Below, piece after piece: positions 8,900-18,443 of a stretch of DNA of 64,000 bases. The translations under genes and the position numbers were made by a program. Within the stretch, counting starts at the first letter, position 1; every line of letters starts with the position of its first letter. Source of the stretch: Pseudomonas sp. ML96 (lineage in GTDB: Bacteria; Pseudomonadota; Gammaproteobacteria; Pseudomonadales; Pseudomonadaceae); the NCBI RefSeq assembly GCF_000761545.1, contig NZ_JPMY01000010.1, forward strand, positions 1 through 64,000, given 5' to 3'. Below the pieces are notes generated by a model, which did not search any database, was not told where the DNA came from, and saw only the letters and a list, made by a program, of their open reading frames with translations.

Positions 8900-9972
<1,073 letters not shown>

Positions 9973-9982
9973 TCGCCCACGC

Positions 9983-11314
9983 ATGAAGCCATCCCGCCTG
10001 TTCCTCGGCCTGCTCGGCGCCCTGCTGGCCCTGGCCATCGTCCTCGGCACGCTGCCCCTGCTCGGCATCAAGCTGCCGCAGACTCTGCAGCCGCTGTGGT
10101 GGGGCCTGCTGCTGGCCCTGCTGCTGATCGCCGGCCTGGACGCCGCCTGGCTGCGCCGCCTGCCTTCGCCGCGCCTGGAGCGCCAGCTGCCAGGCAACCT
10201 GCCGCTGGGGCGCTGGAGCGAGGTGCGCCTGACCCTGCATCACGACTATCGCCTGCCGCTGGCCGTGCAGGCCTTCGATCACCTGCCCGAGCACATGGAC
10301 TTCGAGTTCCTACCGCAGCAGGTGGAGCTGCATCCGGGCGAGCAGACCGAGTTCGGCTACCGAGTACGCCCGCTCAAGCGCGGCCACTTCCACATCCCGC
10401 GCTGCGAGCTGCTGCTGCCCAGCCCGCTGCGCCTGTGGCAGTCGCGCCGCTTCATCGAGCAGGCCAGCGAGACCCGCGTCTACCCGGACTTCGCCCGCCT
10501 CTACGGCGCCCAGCTGATGGCGGTGGACGACTGGCTCAGCCAGATGGGTGTGCGCCAGCGCCAGCGCCGCGGCCTCGGCCTGGAGTTCCACCAGCTGCGC
10601 GAATTCCGTGACGGCGACACCCTGCGCCAGATCGACTGGAAGGCCACCGCGCGCAAGCGCACGCCGATCGCCCGCGAATACCAGGACGAACGCGACCAGC
10701 AGATCGTCTTCCTGATCGACTGCGGCCGCCGTATGCGCAGCCAGGACGACGAGCTGTCGCACTTCGACCACGCCCTCAATGCCTGCCTGCTGCTCAGCTA
10801 CGTGGCCCTGCGCCAGGGCGATGCGGTGGGCCTGGCGACCTTCGCCGGCGAGCAGGACCAGTACCTCGCCCCGGTCAAGGGCCAGGCGCATATCAGCAAC
10901 CTGCTCAACGCCGTGTACACCCTCGACAGCACCCGCCGCCCGGCCGACTACGCGGCGGCAATCAATGCCCTGCTCGCCCGCCAACGCCGCCGCGCCCTGG
11001 TAGTGCTGGTGACCAACCTGCGCGACGAGGACGACGAGGAACTGCTGGGTGCGGTCAAGCGCCTGGGCCGTCAGCACCGGGTGCTGATCGCCAGCCTGCG
11101 CGAGGAGGTGCTGGATCGCCTGCGCCACACCCAGGTGCAGGACTACGAACAGGCGCTGGCCTACTGCGGCACCGTGGATTACCTGAACGCCCGCGCTGGC
11201 CTGCACGAGCGCCTGCTGGCGCACGGCGTGCCGGTGCTGGATGCCAGACCCAAGGAGCTGGGGCCGGAGCTGGTCGGCCGTTATCTGGCCTGGAAGAAGG
11301 CCGGGGTGCTGTAA
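9983..11314 (+). CDS. DUF58 domain protein (VWA-like partner of MoxR)
   Basis: The 443-residue protein has two N-terminal membrane segments (residues about 8-28 and 36-53), a beta-sandwich region, and a DUF58 domain with the signature YRVRPLKRGHFHIPRCELLL and DTLRQIDWKATARKRTPIAR. The following VWA-like part contains LIDCGRRM where classical metal-ion-dependent adhesion sites have DxSxS, so the MIDAS is altered, as in many members. It ends the six-gene operon and faces dgkA six bases away. Confidence 0.9.
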   Translation: MKPSRLFLGLLGALLALAIVLGTLPLLGIKLPQTLQPLWWGLLLALLLIAGLDAAWLRRLPSPRLERQLPGNLPLGRWSEVRLTLHHDYRLPLAVQAFDHLPEHMDFEFLPQQVELHPGEQTEFGYRVRPLKRGHFHIPRCELLLPSPLRLWQSRRFIEQASETRVYPDFARLYGAQLMAVDDWLSQMGVRQRQRRGLGLEFHQLREFRDGDTLRQIDWKATARKRTPIAREYQDERDQQIVFLIDCGRRMRSQDDELSHFDHALNACLLLSYVALRQGDAVGLATFAGEQDQYLAPVKGQAHISNLLNAVYTLDSTRRPADYAAAINALLARQRRRALVVLVTNLRDEDDEELLGAVKRLGRQHRVLIASLREEVLDRLRHTQVQDYEQALAYCGTVDYLNARAGLHERLLAHGVPVLDARPKELGPELVGRYLAWKKAGVL

Positions 11315-11319
11315 GGCCT

Positions 11320-11685
11320 TCAGCCGATCAGGATGATCGCCCAGACCAGAGCGATCACCGCCAGGGAAGTCAGCTGGGCAGCGCTGCCCATGTCCTTGGC
11401 GTTCTTCGACAGCGGGTGGCGCTCCAGCGAGATGCGGTCGATAGCTGCTTCCACCGCCGAATTGAGCAGCTCGACGATCAGCGAGAGCATGCTCACCGCC
11501 ACCATCAGCGCCCGCTCCACGGGGCTGACATCGAGCCAGAAGGCCAGCGGAATCAGCACCACATTGAGCAGCACCAGTTGGCGGAAGGCGGCTTCGCCGG
11601 TGAAGGCCGCGCGCAGACCATCGAAGGAATAGCCGGCGGCGTTGAGGATACGTTTCAGGCCGGTCTGGCCCTTGAATGGCGACAT
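11320..11685 (-). CDS. dgkA: Diacylglycerol kinase DgkA
   Basis: This 121-residue inner-membrane enzyme phosphorylates diacylglycerol to phosphatidate, recycling the lipid released by periplasmic glucan and lipid A modification. It has three membrane segments and the family signature ELLNSAVEAAIDRI followed by AKDMGSAAQ, with the catalytic Glu and Asn residues present. Length matches E. coli DgkA. It converges with the DUF58 gene and shares orientation with erdR upstream, 68 bp away. Confidence 0.96.
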   Translation of the reverse strand: MSPFKGQTGLKRILNAAGYSFDGLRAAFTGEAAFRQLVLLNVVLIPLAFWLDVSPVERALMVAVSMLSLIVELLNSAVEAAIDRISLERHPLSKNAKDMGSAAQLTSLAVIALVWAIILIG

Positions 11686-11753
11686 GAGGTACTAGGGTCC
11701 TGTGACGGTGACGGCGGCACCTTAGGGCGCGCGCCGTCAAAAATGCGTGAAGG

Positions 11754-12404
11754 TCACTGCCCGGGAATCGATTCCATCTGCTGCAGCAGCAGCGCTGCCT
11801 GGGTGCGCGTGCGCACGCCGAGCTTGCGGAAGATGGCAGTGACGTGAGCCTTGATGGTGGCCTCGGAGACGTTCAGCTCGAAGGCGATCTGCTTGTTCAG
11901 CAGGCCCTCGCAGACCATGGTCAGCACACGGAACTGCTGCGGCGTCAGGCTGGCCAGCCCGGCACTGGCGGCCTTAGCCTCGGCCGACACGCTGGCTGTC
12001 TCGAAGGCCTGCGCCGGCCACCAGACGTCACCATCGAGCACCTGGCGCACCGCCTGCTGCAGGGTCTCCAGCGGGCTGGATTTGGGGATGAAGCCGCTGG
12101 CGCCGAACTCACGCGCGCGCGACACGACAGCCGCTTCTTCCTGCGCCGAGATCATCACCACCGGCACCTGCGGATACTGCCCGCGCAACAGCACTAGGCC
12201 GGAGAAGCCGTAGGCGCCTGGCATATTGAGGTCGAGCAGGACCAGATCCCAATCGCCCTTCTCGGCCAACCGCGCCTCCAGCTCGGCAATGCTGGCAGCC
12301 TCCACCAGGCGCACGTCCGGACCCAAACCCAGAGTCAGCGCCTGCTGCAGGGCGCTGCGGAACAGCGGGTGGTCGTCGGCGATGAGAATCTCGTATGCGG
12401 CCAT
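11754..12404 (-). CDS. erdR: Response regulator ErdR, LuxR/NarL family
   Basis: The 216-residue protein has a receiver domain (ILIADDHPLF acidic pair, phosphoacceptor Asp in LVLLDLNMPG near residue 58, Lys in FIPKSS) and a C-terminal LuxR helix-turn-helix (LTPQQFRVLTMVCEGLLNKQ, then NVSEATIKAHV). It matches Pseudomonas ErdR/AgmR-like regulators, which sit in the cascade controlling PQQ-dependent ethanol oxidation and acetate metabolism. ATG 12404 has AGGAA upstream; the ORF extends to 12533 only in unconserved sequence. It is divergent from the EamA gene. The symbol is based on family and on dgkA adjacency. Confidence 0.85.
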   Translation of the reverse strand: MAAYEILIADDHPLFRSALQQALTLGLGPDVRLVEAASIAELEARLAEKGDWDLVLLDLNMPGAYGFSGLVLLRGQYPQVPVVMISAQEEAAVVSRAREFGASGFIPKSSPLETLQQAVRQVLDGDVWWPAQAFETASVSAEAKAASAGLASLTPQQFRVLTMVCEGLLNKQIAFELNVSEATIKAHVTAIFRKLGVRTRTQAALLLQQMESIPGQ

Positions 12405-12531
12405 GGCTTTCCTGTTCTTGTTGTCGAGCGGGCTGGCTGGCGAAGCGGCGCCCAGCATGCCCAGCCATGACGGGGTGGTCAAGCTTCCCGCTTTGCGGCA
12501 AAGTCGCCGACTTTTCCTGCCGAGAACCACC

Positions 12532-13413
12532 ATGCGAAGCCAAGCCCTGCGTGCCGACCTGTTGATGTTGCTGACCGCGATGATCTGGGGCTCCGCCTTC
12601 GTCGCCCAGCGCCTGGGTATGGATGCGGTGGGGCCCTTCCTCTATACCGGTCTGCGCTTCACTCTCGCCAGCCTGGTGCTGCTGCCCCTGGTGCTGTGGC
12701 TCGGCCAGCGCGACAGCGAGCACAAGCCGGCGCCGGTCAACCGCGGCCTGCTGCTCGGCGGCCTGGCCATGGGCCTGGCCCTGTCGCTGGGGATCAATCT
12801 GCAGCAGGTCGGCCTGCTGTTCACCAGCGTGACCAACTCCGGCTTCATCACTGGTCTCTACGTCATCGTGGTGCCGCTGCTCGGTCTGCTGATCGGCCAA
12901 CGCACCGGCATGGGAACCTGGCTGGGCGCCGGCCTGGCGGTGGTCGGCATGTTCCTGCTCAGCGTCGGTGAGGGCTTCCAGGTCGCCTCCGGCGACTGGC
13001 TGCAGCTGACCGGAGCCTTCGTCTGGGGCGTGCATGTACTGCTGGTGAGCTTCTTCGCCAGCCGCCATGACCCGCTGCGCCTGGCCCTGCTGCAGTTCGC
13101 CACCTGCGCCGTGCTGAGCCTGATCCTGGCGGTGGTATTCGAAGAGATTCGCCTGGACGCCATCCTCGCCGCGGGCCCGGCCATCCTCTATGGCGGCCTG
13201 TTCGGCGTGGCGGTCGGCTTCACCCTGCAGGTGGTGGCGCAGAAACACGCCATCGCCTCGCATGCGGCCATCATCCTCTCGCTGGAGGCGGTGTTCGCCG
13301 CCATCGCCGGCGCCCTGTTGCTCGGCGAGGCACTGGCATTCAAGGGCTACGTCGGCTGTGCGCTGATGTTCGCCGGCATGCTGCTGGCCCAGCTGTGGCC
13401 GAAGAAGGCCTGA
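12532..13413 (+). CDS. EamA/DMT family transporter
   Basis: The 293-residue inner-membrane protein has ten predicted hydrophobic segments arranged as two EamA repeats, starting with MLLTAMIWGSAFVAQRLGMD, the typical N-terminal signature, and GMGTWLGAGLAVVGMFLLS closing the first repeat. Such proteins usually export amino acids or other metabolites; the substrate cannot be read from sequence. The start at 12532 is the first ATG before the signature. It is divergent from erdR across 127 bp. Confidence 0.88.
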   Translation: MRSQALRADLLMLLTAMIWGSAFVAQRLGMDAVGPFLYTGLRFTLASLVLLPLVLWLGQRDSEHKPAPVNRGLLLGGLAMGLALSLGINLQQVGLLFTSVTNSGFITGLYVIVVPLLGLLIGQRTGMGTWLGAGLAVVGMFLLSVGEGFQVASGDWLQLTGAFVWGVHVLLVSFFASRHDPLRLALLQFATCAVLSLILAVVFEEIRLDAILAAGPAILYGGLFGVAVGFTLQVVAQKHAIASHAAIILSLEAVFAAIAGALLLGEALAFKGYVGCALMFAGMLLAQLWPKKA

Positions 13414-13442
13414 AGACCTGCCACGGGACAGGCGTCGAGGCG

Positions 13443-14156
13443 TTAAAGGAAGGGCTTGAGCGCCTGGTGCGCCGGGCTCTGCTCGTCCAGCACGCGGCGG
13501 TGCTTGGCACTCAGGTAGTGCTCGGTGAACAGATCCAGCCAGGCATCCAGCGCCCCCGCGGCCTGCGACTCGCCGGCCAGCTCCAGGCACAGCGCGGCAA
13601 CCTCGGCAGTACACAGGTGCTCGTCGCGCTTGGAGCGACGCAGGCGGTAGCGCGATAGCTGCTCCGGTCGCAAGCTGAGCACCGGGAAGCGGTTCAGGTA
13701 CGGGCTCTTGCGGAACATCTTGCGCGCCTCGGTCCAGGTCGCGTCGAGCAGGATGAACAGCGGGAGCTTGCCGGCAACCGGCGCCGGCAGCTCCTCGATC
13801 ACCCGCTCGGGCTCGGCATATTCGCCGGGGAACACTACGCAGGGCGCGTACTGCGGATCATCCAGCAGCGCCAGCAGGCGCGGGTCGACCGCGGTGCGCT
13901 GCCAGCCGAAGGCATGGGTATCGGCCACCAGGTCGGCGATCAGCCAGCCGGTATTGCTCGGCTTGAGCGCCTCCACGTCGTACATGATCAGGCACACGCC
14001 AGCCTGCACCTCGACCTTGGGTCGCCAGGCGCACAGGCAATAGCTGGGGATCACCCGGCAGCCGGGGCAGCGTTCGGAGCGCGAACCACGGGAAACGAAG
14101 GGCTTCAGGCTGCGCGCCAGGCGTTCGGCGCGCAGACGGGCGACGGCATGGCTCAT
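13443..14156 (-). CDS. DTW domain protein, probable tRNA-uridine aminocarboxypropyltransferase
   Basis: The 237-residue protein belongs to the DTW family, which transfers the 3-amino-3-carboxypropyl group of S-adenosylmethionine to uridine 47 of some tRNAs (E. coli YfiP/TapT). Near residue 30 a zinc-binding-like cluster CPGCRVIPSYCLC is seen, and the family motif appears as LLDATWTEARKM. The start ATG 14156 follows GGAG; the longer open frame to 14807 runs through the divergent gene at 14280 and is not conserved. Orthology to TapT rather than another DTW paralogue is inferred. Confidence 0.85.
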   Translation of the reverse strand: MSHAVARLRAERLARSLKPFVSRGSRSERCPGCRVIPSYCLCAWRPKVEVQAGVCLIMYDVEALKPSNTGWLIADLVADTHAFGWQRTAVDPRLLALLDDPQYAPCVVFPGEYAEPERVIEELPAPVAGKLPLFILLDATWTEARKMFRKSPYLNRFPVLSLRPEQLSRYRLRRSKRDEHLCTAEVAALCLELAGESQAAGALDAWLDLFTEHYLSAKHRRVLDEQSPAHQALKPFL

Positions 14157-14279
14157 GATCGACTCCACGGAAAAGGCGCGCAGTCTACCTTCGCCGCGGG
14201 CGGGGAGTAAGATGGGGGCCTGCTGAACCCGGGCAAGGAGCGCCGGTCGAAGGCAGCATCGCATTCTATGGAGATCACC

Positions 14280-14681
14280 ATGCCCCGCCTCATCGCCCTG
14301 TTCGCCCTCGCCGCCCTCCTGCCTGTCGCGCAGGCCGCTTCGCTGCAGGAGCACGAGCTGACCCGCACACTGGAGCAGGTCGCCAAGGAAAGTAGCGTCG
14401 GCACCCCGCGGGCGATCAACGAGGACATTCTCGATCAGGGCTATACGGTGGAAGGCAAGGAGCTGGTCAACCATCTCAGCGTGCGCGCCGCGCATGCCGC
14501 GCAGATGCGCGCCAATCCGGACACGGTACGCCAGCAGCTGGCAGCCAGCGTCTGCCGCAACCCTGGCTATGTGCGCCTGCTGGACAGTGGCGCGGTCCTG
14601 CGTTACCAGTTCAGCGAATACAAGACCAACCGTCCGGTTACCGTCGAACGCTTCGCCAAGGCCGACTGCGGCCTGCAGTGA
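14280..14681 (+). CDS. PA3611-like secreted quorum-sensing-regulated protein (QSregVF family)
   Basis: The 133-residue protein has a signal peptide (MPRLIALFALAALLPVAQA) with cleavage expected after AQA. The mature part closely follows P. aeruginosa PA3611 (ESSVGTPRAINEDILDQGY, RFAKADCGLQ), a small periplasmic protein of known structure whose expression depends on quorum sensing but whose function is not known. Two conserved Cys (in AASVCRNP and KADCG) may form a disulphide. ATG 14280 is preferred to ATG 14268 because GGAG lies six bases before it. Divergent from the DTW gene. Confidence 0.88.
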   Translation: MPRLIALFALAALLPVAQAASLQEHELTRTLEQVAKESSVGTPRAINEDILDQGYTVEGKELVNHLSVRAAHAAQMRANPDTVRQQLAASVCRNPGYVRLLDSGAVLRYQFSEYKTNRPVTVERFAKADCGLQ

Positions 14682-14682
14682 T

Positions 14683-14874
14683 TCATCCCTTGCCGCGCTG
14701 CTGCTCGCCGTCGGCCCTGAGCTCGGCCAGCAGCGCCTGCATGTAGCTGGCGCGGCGCACACCGCCCTCCAGCCGGCGCAGACACTCTTCCTCCAGGCTA
14801 AGACCATTGGTACGCGCGGCCTGCGTCAGCAGGCGGTATAGATCCAGATCCAACTCCAGCGTCAACTTGGGCAT
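14683..14874 (-). CDS. Small ribbon-helix-helix-like protein
   Basis: The 63-residue protein begins MPKLTLELDLDLYRLLTQAA followed by RTNGLSLEEECLRRLEGG, which fits a ribbon-helix-helix fold (one strand, two helices) such as found in antitoxin-type or plasmid CopG-type regulators. A strong ribosome binding site (GGGAGGGGCAGGT) precedes ATG 14874. No toxin gene is adjacent, so a toxin-antitoxin role is not supported. It converges with the PA3611-like gene, with one base between the stops. Confidence 0.65.
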   Translation of the reverse strand: MPKLTLELDLDLYRLLTQAARTNGLSLEEECLRRLEGGVRRASYMQALLAELRADGEQQRGKG

Positions 14875-15069
14875 ACCTGCCCCTCCCTTCCTGCTCTGCA
14901 CCGCACGCCAGGGCCTGCGGCAAACCTGTCGCTTCCAGCAAGTAAAACAGAGGGTCACGGCCTGTTCAGGCCGGCGGACGAACGGCAAAGATTCATCGGA
15001 CGGGGCCATACTCAGTACAGGGCCGCCGCCATGTCAGCGGCCCGGCCTCAGTAGTGGAAGGAGATGTAC

Positions 15070-16149
15070 ATGCCTTACGAACCGGATGAATACCTGTCCC
15101 GCCACTTCCACACCAGCGGCGTCGACCTGACCAGCAAGGTAGAAGAGCTGGCCGCCCTGGTGGTCCCCGCCAACAGCCCCAATCTGCCGCTGTACCAGGA
15201 AATGCTCACCACAGTGATCCGCATGGCCCAGGCCGACCGCAATCGCTGGGACGCCAAGATCATGCTGCAGACCTTGCGCGAGATGGAGCAGGCCTTCAGC
15301 ACCCTCGAACAGTTCAAGCGCCGGCGCAAAGTCACGGTCTTCGGCTCGGCGCGCACCCCGGCTGATCACCCCGTCTATCACCTGGCCCGCGAGCTGGGCC
15401 AGACCCTGGCGCGCCTCGACCTGATGGTGATCACCGGTGCCGGCGGCGGGGTGATGGCCGCCGCCCATGCCGGCGCAGGATTGGAGAACAGCCTGGGCTT
15501 CAATATCACCCTGCCCTTCGAGCAGAACGCCAATGCCACGGTGCACGGCACCAGCAACCTGCTGTCGTTCCACTTCTTCTTCCTGCGCAAACTGTTCTTC
15601 GTCAAGGAAGCCGATGCCCTGGTGCTCTGCCCAGGCGGCTTCGGCACCCTGGACGAGGCGCTGGAGGTGATGACCCTGGTGCAGACCGGCAAGAGCCCAC
15701 TGGTGCCCATCGTTCTGCTCGACGAGCCGGGCAGTGACTACTGGCACCAGTTCCTCGAAGTGATCCGCGCCCAACTCCAGGAGCGCCGCTACATCCTGCC
15801 CAGCGACCTGCATTTGGTGCGACTGGTGCACAGCGCCGAAGAGGCCGGCCAGGAGATTGCCCGCTTCTACCGCAACTACCACTCCTCGCGCTGGCTCAAG
15901 GGGCAGTTCGTGATCCGCATGAACCACCCGCTCAGCACAGCAGCCCTGCACACCCTGGACAAGGAATTCGCCGACCTGTGCCTGAGTGGCGGCTACCAGC
16001 AGCAACCCGCCCAGGACAAGGAGCGCGATGAACCGGAGCTGTTCGACCTGATCCGCCTGGCCTTCCACTTCAACGCCCGCGACCACGGGCGGCTGCGCGA
16101 GCTGGTGGACTTCATCAACCTGCCACAGAACTGGGCAGCCAATAGCTGA
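15070..16149 (+). CDS. LOG family (TIGR00730-type) nucleotide 5'-monophosphate phosphoribohydrolase
   Basis: The 359-residue protein contains the Lonely Guy fold: VTVFGSARTP, VITGAGGGVMAAAHAGA and the active-site motif CPGGFGTLDE. LOG enzymes split purine-type riboside monophosphates into base and ribose 5-phosphate; the Pseudomonas longer form has an extra N-terminal helical region of about 85 residues and a C-terminal extension, so the physiological substrate may be other than cytokinins. AAGGAG lies six bases before ATG 15070, preferable to ATG 15064, which would overlap the site. Confidence 0.88.
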   Translation: MPYEPDEYLSRHFHTSGVDLTSKVEELAALVVPANSPNLPLYQEMLTTVIRMAQADRNRWDAKIMLQTLREMEQAFSTLEQFKRRRKVTVFGSARTPADHPVYHLARELGQTLARLDLMVITGAGGGVMAAAHAGAGLENSLGFNITLPFEQNANATVHGTSNLLSFHFFFLRKLFFVKEADALVLCPGGFGTLDEALEVMTLVQTGKSPLVPIVLLDEPGSDYWHQFLEVIRAQLQERRYILPSDLHLVRLVHSAEEAGQEIARFYRNYHSSRWLKGQFVIRMNHPLSTAALHTLDKEFADLCLSGGYQQQPAQDKERDEPELFDLIRLAFHFNARDHGRLRELVDFINLPQNWAANS

Positions 16150-16151
16150 AC

Positions 16152-16176
16152 AGGCGAGGCCGGCGGGGCCTCGCCT
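16152..16176 (+). terminator. GC-rich hairpin after the LOG gene
   Basis: AGGCGAGGCC (16152-16161) and GGCCTCGCCT (16167-16176) form a perfect 10 bp stem with a GGCGG loop just after the LOG stop. There is no T-run, so termination strength is uncertain. Confidence 0.5.
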
Positions 16177-16193
16177 AATCGGCGCTACAGCAG

Positions 16194-16230
16194 AAAAAAC
16201 AGAGCCCGGAGAAGGGAACGCTCCGGGCTC
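16194..16230 (-). terminator. Rho-independent terminator of the recA-recX operon
   Basis: On the minus strand GAGCCCGGAG pairs with CTCCGGGCTC (plus-strand arms 16202-16211 and 16221-16230) and is followed by TGTTTTTTC (A-run 16194-16199 on the plus strand), right after the recX stop. Confidence 0.85.
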
Positions 16231-16239
16231 AAGGGGAAA

Positions 16240-16716
16240 TCAGTCCAGACTGGCACCGCGCAACAGGCGGCCGATCTGTTCCTGGGAAAAACCGCGATAG
16301 GCGAGAAAGCGCGCTTGTTTGGCCTTCTCACGCATATCCGCCGGCAGCTGACCGGCGAACTTGCGCTGCCACAGCTCGCGCAACTGCTCGCCCCAATCGA
16401 TCTCGGCCTCACTCAGCGCCTGCTCGATATCCTGTCGGGGCAGGCCACGCTGCGCCAACTCCTCACGGATGCGTAGCGGACCATAGCCGGCACGTCCACG
16501 ACTGGCGACGAAGCTCTCCAGGTAACGAGCCTCCGACAACAGACCTTCTTGCGTCAGACGGTCGAGGGCGCTGTCGATCAGCTCCTGCGGGGCGCCGCGC
16601 TGGCGCAGCTTGCGCACCAGCTCGACCCGACCATGCTCGCGCCGGGCCAGCAGGTCCATGGCAACCCGGCGCACGGCGACCGGGTTGTCGAGCATGCCGT
16701 TCACGGAGCCTTCCAT
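16240..16716 (-). CDS. recX: Regulatory protein RecX
   Basis: The 158-residue helical protein limits RecA filament extension by binding along the filament. It shows the three-helix repeats of the family ([20 protein letters not shown], then [20 protein letters not shown]). It starts 16 bp after the recA stop and is cotranscribed under LexA control. The ATG at 16716 has only GAGG one base upstream; GTG 16704, with GGAAGG in front, is a credible alternative and would remove four residues. Confidence 0.94.
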   Translation of the reverse strand: MEGSVNGMLDNPVAVRRVAMDLLARREHGRVELVRKLRQRGAPQELIDSALDRLTQEGLLSEARYLESFVASRGRAGYGPLRIREELAQRGLPRQDIEQALSEAEIDWGEQLRELWQRKFAGQLPADMREKAKQARFLAYRGFSQEQIGRLLRGASLD

Positions 16717-16732
16717 GCCTCAGGCGCGCCGA

Positions 16733-17779
16733 TCAGGCGTCCAGATCGGCCGTCTCGTCGGCATCCGCCTCGACCGCACCACGAGCTGCGGAGTCGACCA
16801 GCAGCTTCTCGCGGATGATCTTCTCGATGGCGCCGCCCACTTCCGGATTGTCTTCCAGGTACTTGGCGGCATTGGCCTTGCCCTGGCCGATCTTGTTGCC
16901 TTGGTAGCTGTACCAGGCACCGGATTTCTCCACCAGACCGAGTTGCACGCCCAGGTCGATGATCTCGCCGGTGCGGTAGATACCCTTGCCGTACATGATC
17001 TGGAACTCGGCCTGACGGAACGGCGGGGCCACCTTGTTCTTCACCACCTTGACGCGGGTCTCGCTGCCGACCACCTCGTCGCCTTCCTTCACTGCGCCGG
17101 TACGGCGGATGTCCAGGCGTACGGAGGCGTAGAACTTCAGGGCGTTACCACCGGTGGTGGTTTCCGGGTTGCCGAACATCACGCCGATCTTCATGCGGAT
17201 CTGGTTGATGAAGATGACCAGGCAGTTGGCGTTCTTGATGTTGCCGGTGATCTTGCGCAGCGCCTGGCTCATCAGACGGGCCTGCAGGCCGACGTGGGCA
17301 TCGCCCATTTCGCCTTCGATCTCGGCCTTGGGCACCAGGGCGGCCACGGAGTCGACGATGATCACGTCAACCGCGTTGGAGCGCACCAGCATGTCGGTGA
17401 TTTCCAGGGCCTGCTCGCCGGTGTCCGGCTGCGAGACCAGCAGGTCGTCGACGTTGACGCCCAGCTTGCCGGCGTAGTCCGGGTCCAGGGCGTGTTCGGC
17501 ATCGACGAAGGCGCAGGTGGCGCCGGCCTTCTGGGCTTCGGCAATCACCGACAGAGTCAGAGTGGTCTTACCCGAGGATTCCGGACCGTAGATCTCGACG
17601 ATACGGCCCTTCGGCAGACCGCCGATGCCGAGCGCGATGTCCAGGCCGAGGGAGCCGGTGGAAATGGCGGGAATCGCCTGACGCTCGTGGTCGCCCATGC
17701 GCATCACGGCACCCTTGCCGAACTGCTTCTCGATCTGGCCCAGGGCAGCCGCCAACGCGCGCTTCTTGTTCTCGTCCAT
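16733..17779 (-). CDS. recA: Recombinase RecA
   Basis: The 348-residue protein catalyses homologous strand exchange and stimulates LexA self-cleavage. Walker [10 protein letters not shown] and the loop 2 region [20 protein letters not shown] are intact, as is the N-terminal [20 protein letters not shown]. Only the acidic C-terminal tail (residues after about 325) departs from P. aeruginosa. ATG 17779 is chosen as in other pseudomonads. A LexA box lies 45 bp upstream. Confidence 0.98.
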   Translation of the reverse strand: MDENKKRALAAALGQIEKQFGKGAVMRMGDHERQAIPAISTGSLGLDIALGIGGLPKGRIVEIYGPESSGKTTLTLSVIAEAQKAGATCAFVDAEHALDPDYAGKLGVNVDDLLVSQPDTGEQALEITDMLVRSNAVDVIIVDSVAALVPKAEIEGEMGDAHVGLQARLMSQALRKITGNIKNANCLVIFINQIRMKIGVMFGNPETTTGGNALKFYASVRLDIRRTGAVKEGDEVVGSETRVKVVKNKVAPPFRQAEFQIMYGKGIYRTGEIIDLGVQLGLVEKSGAWYSYQGNKIGQGKANAAKYLEDNPEVGGAIEKIIREKLLVDSAARGAVEADADETADLDA

Positions 17780-17823
17780 TTCCATCCTCACGTGATCAAA
17801 GGGAGCCTAGCGCTCACCAACAA

Positions 17824-17839
17824 CTGTATAAGTAGACAG
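17824..17839 (-). promoter_or_regulatory. LexA box upstream of recA
   Basis: CTGTATAAGTAGACAG fits the SOS consensus CTG-N10-CAG, with the AT-rich centre. It lies 45 bp before the recA start between recA and the CinA-type gene, and explains damage induction of recA-recX. Confidence 0.85.
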
Positions 17840-17866
17840 TAGTATTCCATAAGGCAAGTCACTCGC

Positions 17867-18367
17867 CTACCCCCGCTCGGGATTTTCTCCTGCCGCCAGT
17901 CGGAGCAGCCCCTGCAGAGCCCGCTGCACCGTATGCCGCCGCACCGCCTCGCGGTCGCCGGGGAACTGACAGCGCTCGGCGAAGCGCCGCTCGCCATCGC
18001 CCCAAGCCAGCCACACGGTGCCGACCGGCTTCTGCGGCGAACCACCACCAGGGCCGGCGACACCGCTGACCGCCACGGTGAACCGCGCACCGCTGCGTTT
18101 ATGCGCCCCATCCACCATCGCCTCGACCACCTCGCGGCTGACCGCGCCGACGCTCGTGAACAGCTCTGCCGGCACGCCAAGCTGCGCGGTTTTCTGCGTA
18201 TTGGAATAGGTGATGTAGCCCGCCTCGAACCAGGCCGAGCTGCCGGCGATACGAGTAATCGCCTCGGCGATGCCGCCACCAGTGCAGGACTCGGCGGTGC
18301 TGACCTGGGCACCAAGCCTCTGGAGCGCCGAGCCCAACTCTTCAGCCAACTGCGTGATGGAATCCAT
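17867..18367 (-). CDS. pncC: Nicotinamide-nucleotide amidohydrolase PncC (CinA C-terminal domain)
   Basis: The 166-residue protein is a stand-alone CinA C-terminal domain, which deamidates nicotinamide mononucleotide in NAD recycling. The signature STAESCTGGGIAEAITRIAG and the AVSGVAGPGGG segment are present. The ATG at 18367 lies just after GGAGAG; upstream extension to 18514 overlaps mutS and is not conserved. It is immediately upstream of recA in the same orientation and divergent from mutS, the usual Pseudomonas arrangement. Confidence 0.93.
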   Translation of the reverse strand: MDSITQLAEELGSALQRLGAQVSTAESCTGGGIAEAITRIAGSSAWFEAGYITYSNTQKTAQLGVPAELFTSVGAVSREVVEAMVDGAHKRSGARFTVAVSGVAGPGGGSPQKPVGTVWLAWGDGERRFAERCQFPGDREAVRRHTVQRALQGLLRLAAGENPERG

Positions 18368-18443
18368 ATGCTCTCCGGGGTGAAACGGGCAAGGGGGATA
18401 CCCTACACTAGGCGCTTTTGCGATTTCAGCCGGACCGAACAGC

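Noticed and set aside
14683..14874. Ribbon-helix-helix protein as an antitoxin
   Set aside because: No small toxin gene is adjacent on either side; neighbours are a secreted protein and a LOG hydrolase.
16610..17842. Plus-strand open frame of 410 codons opposite recA
   Set aside because: Complementary shadow of a highly conserved gene; no ribosome binding site or family.
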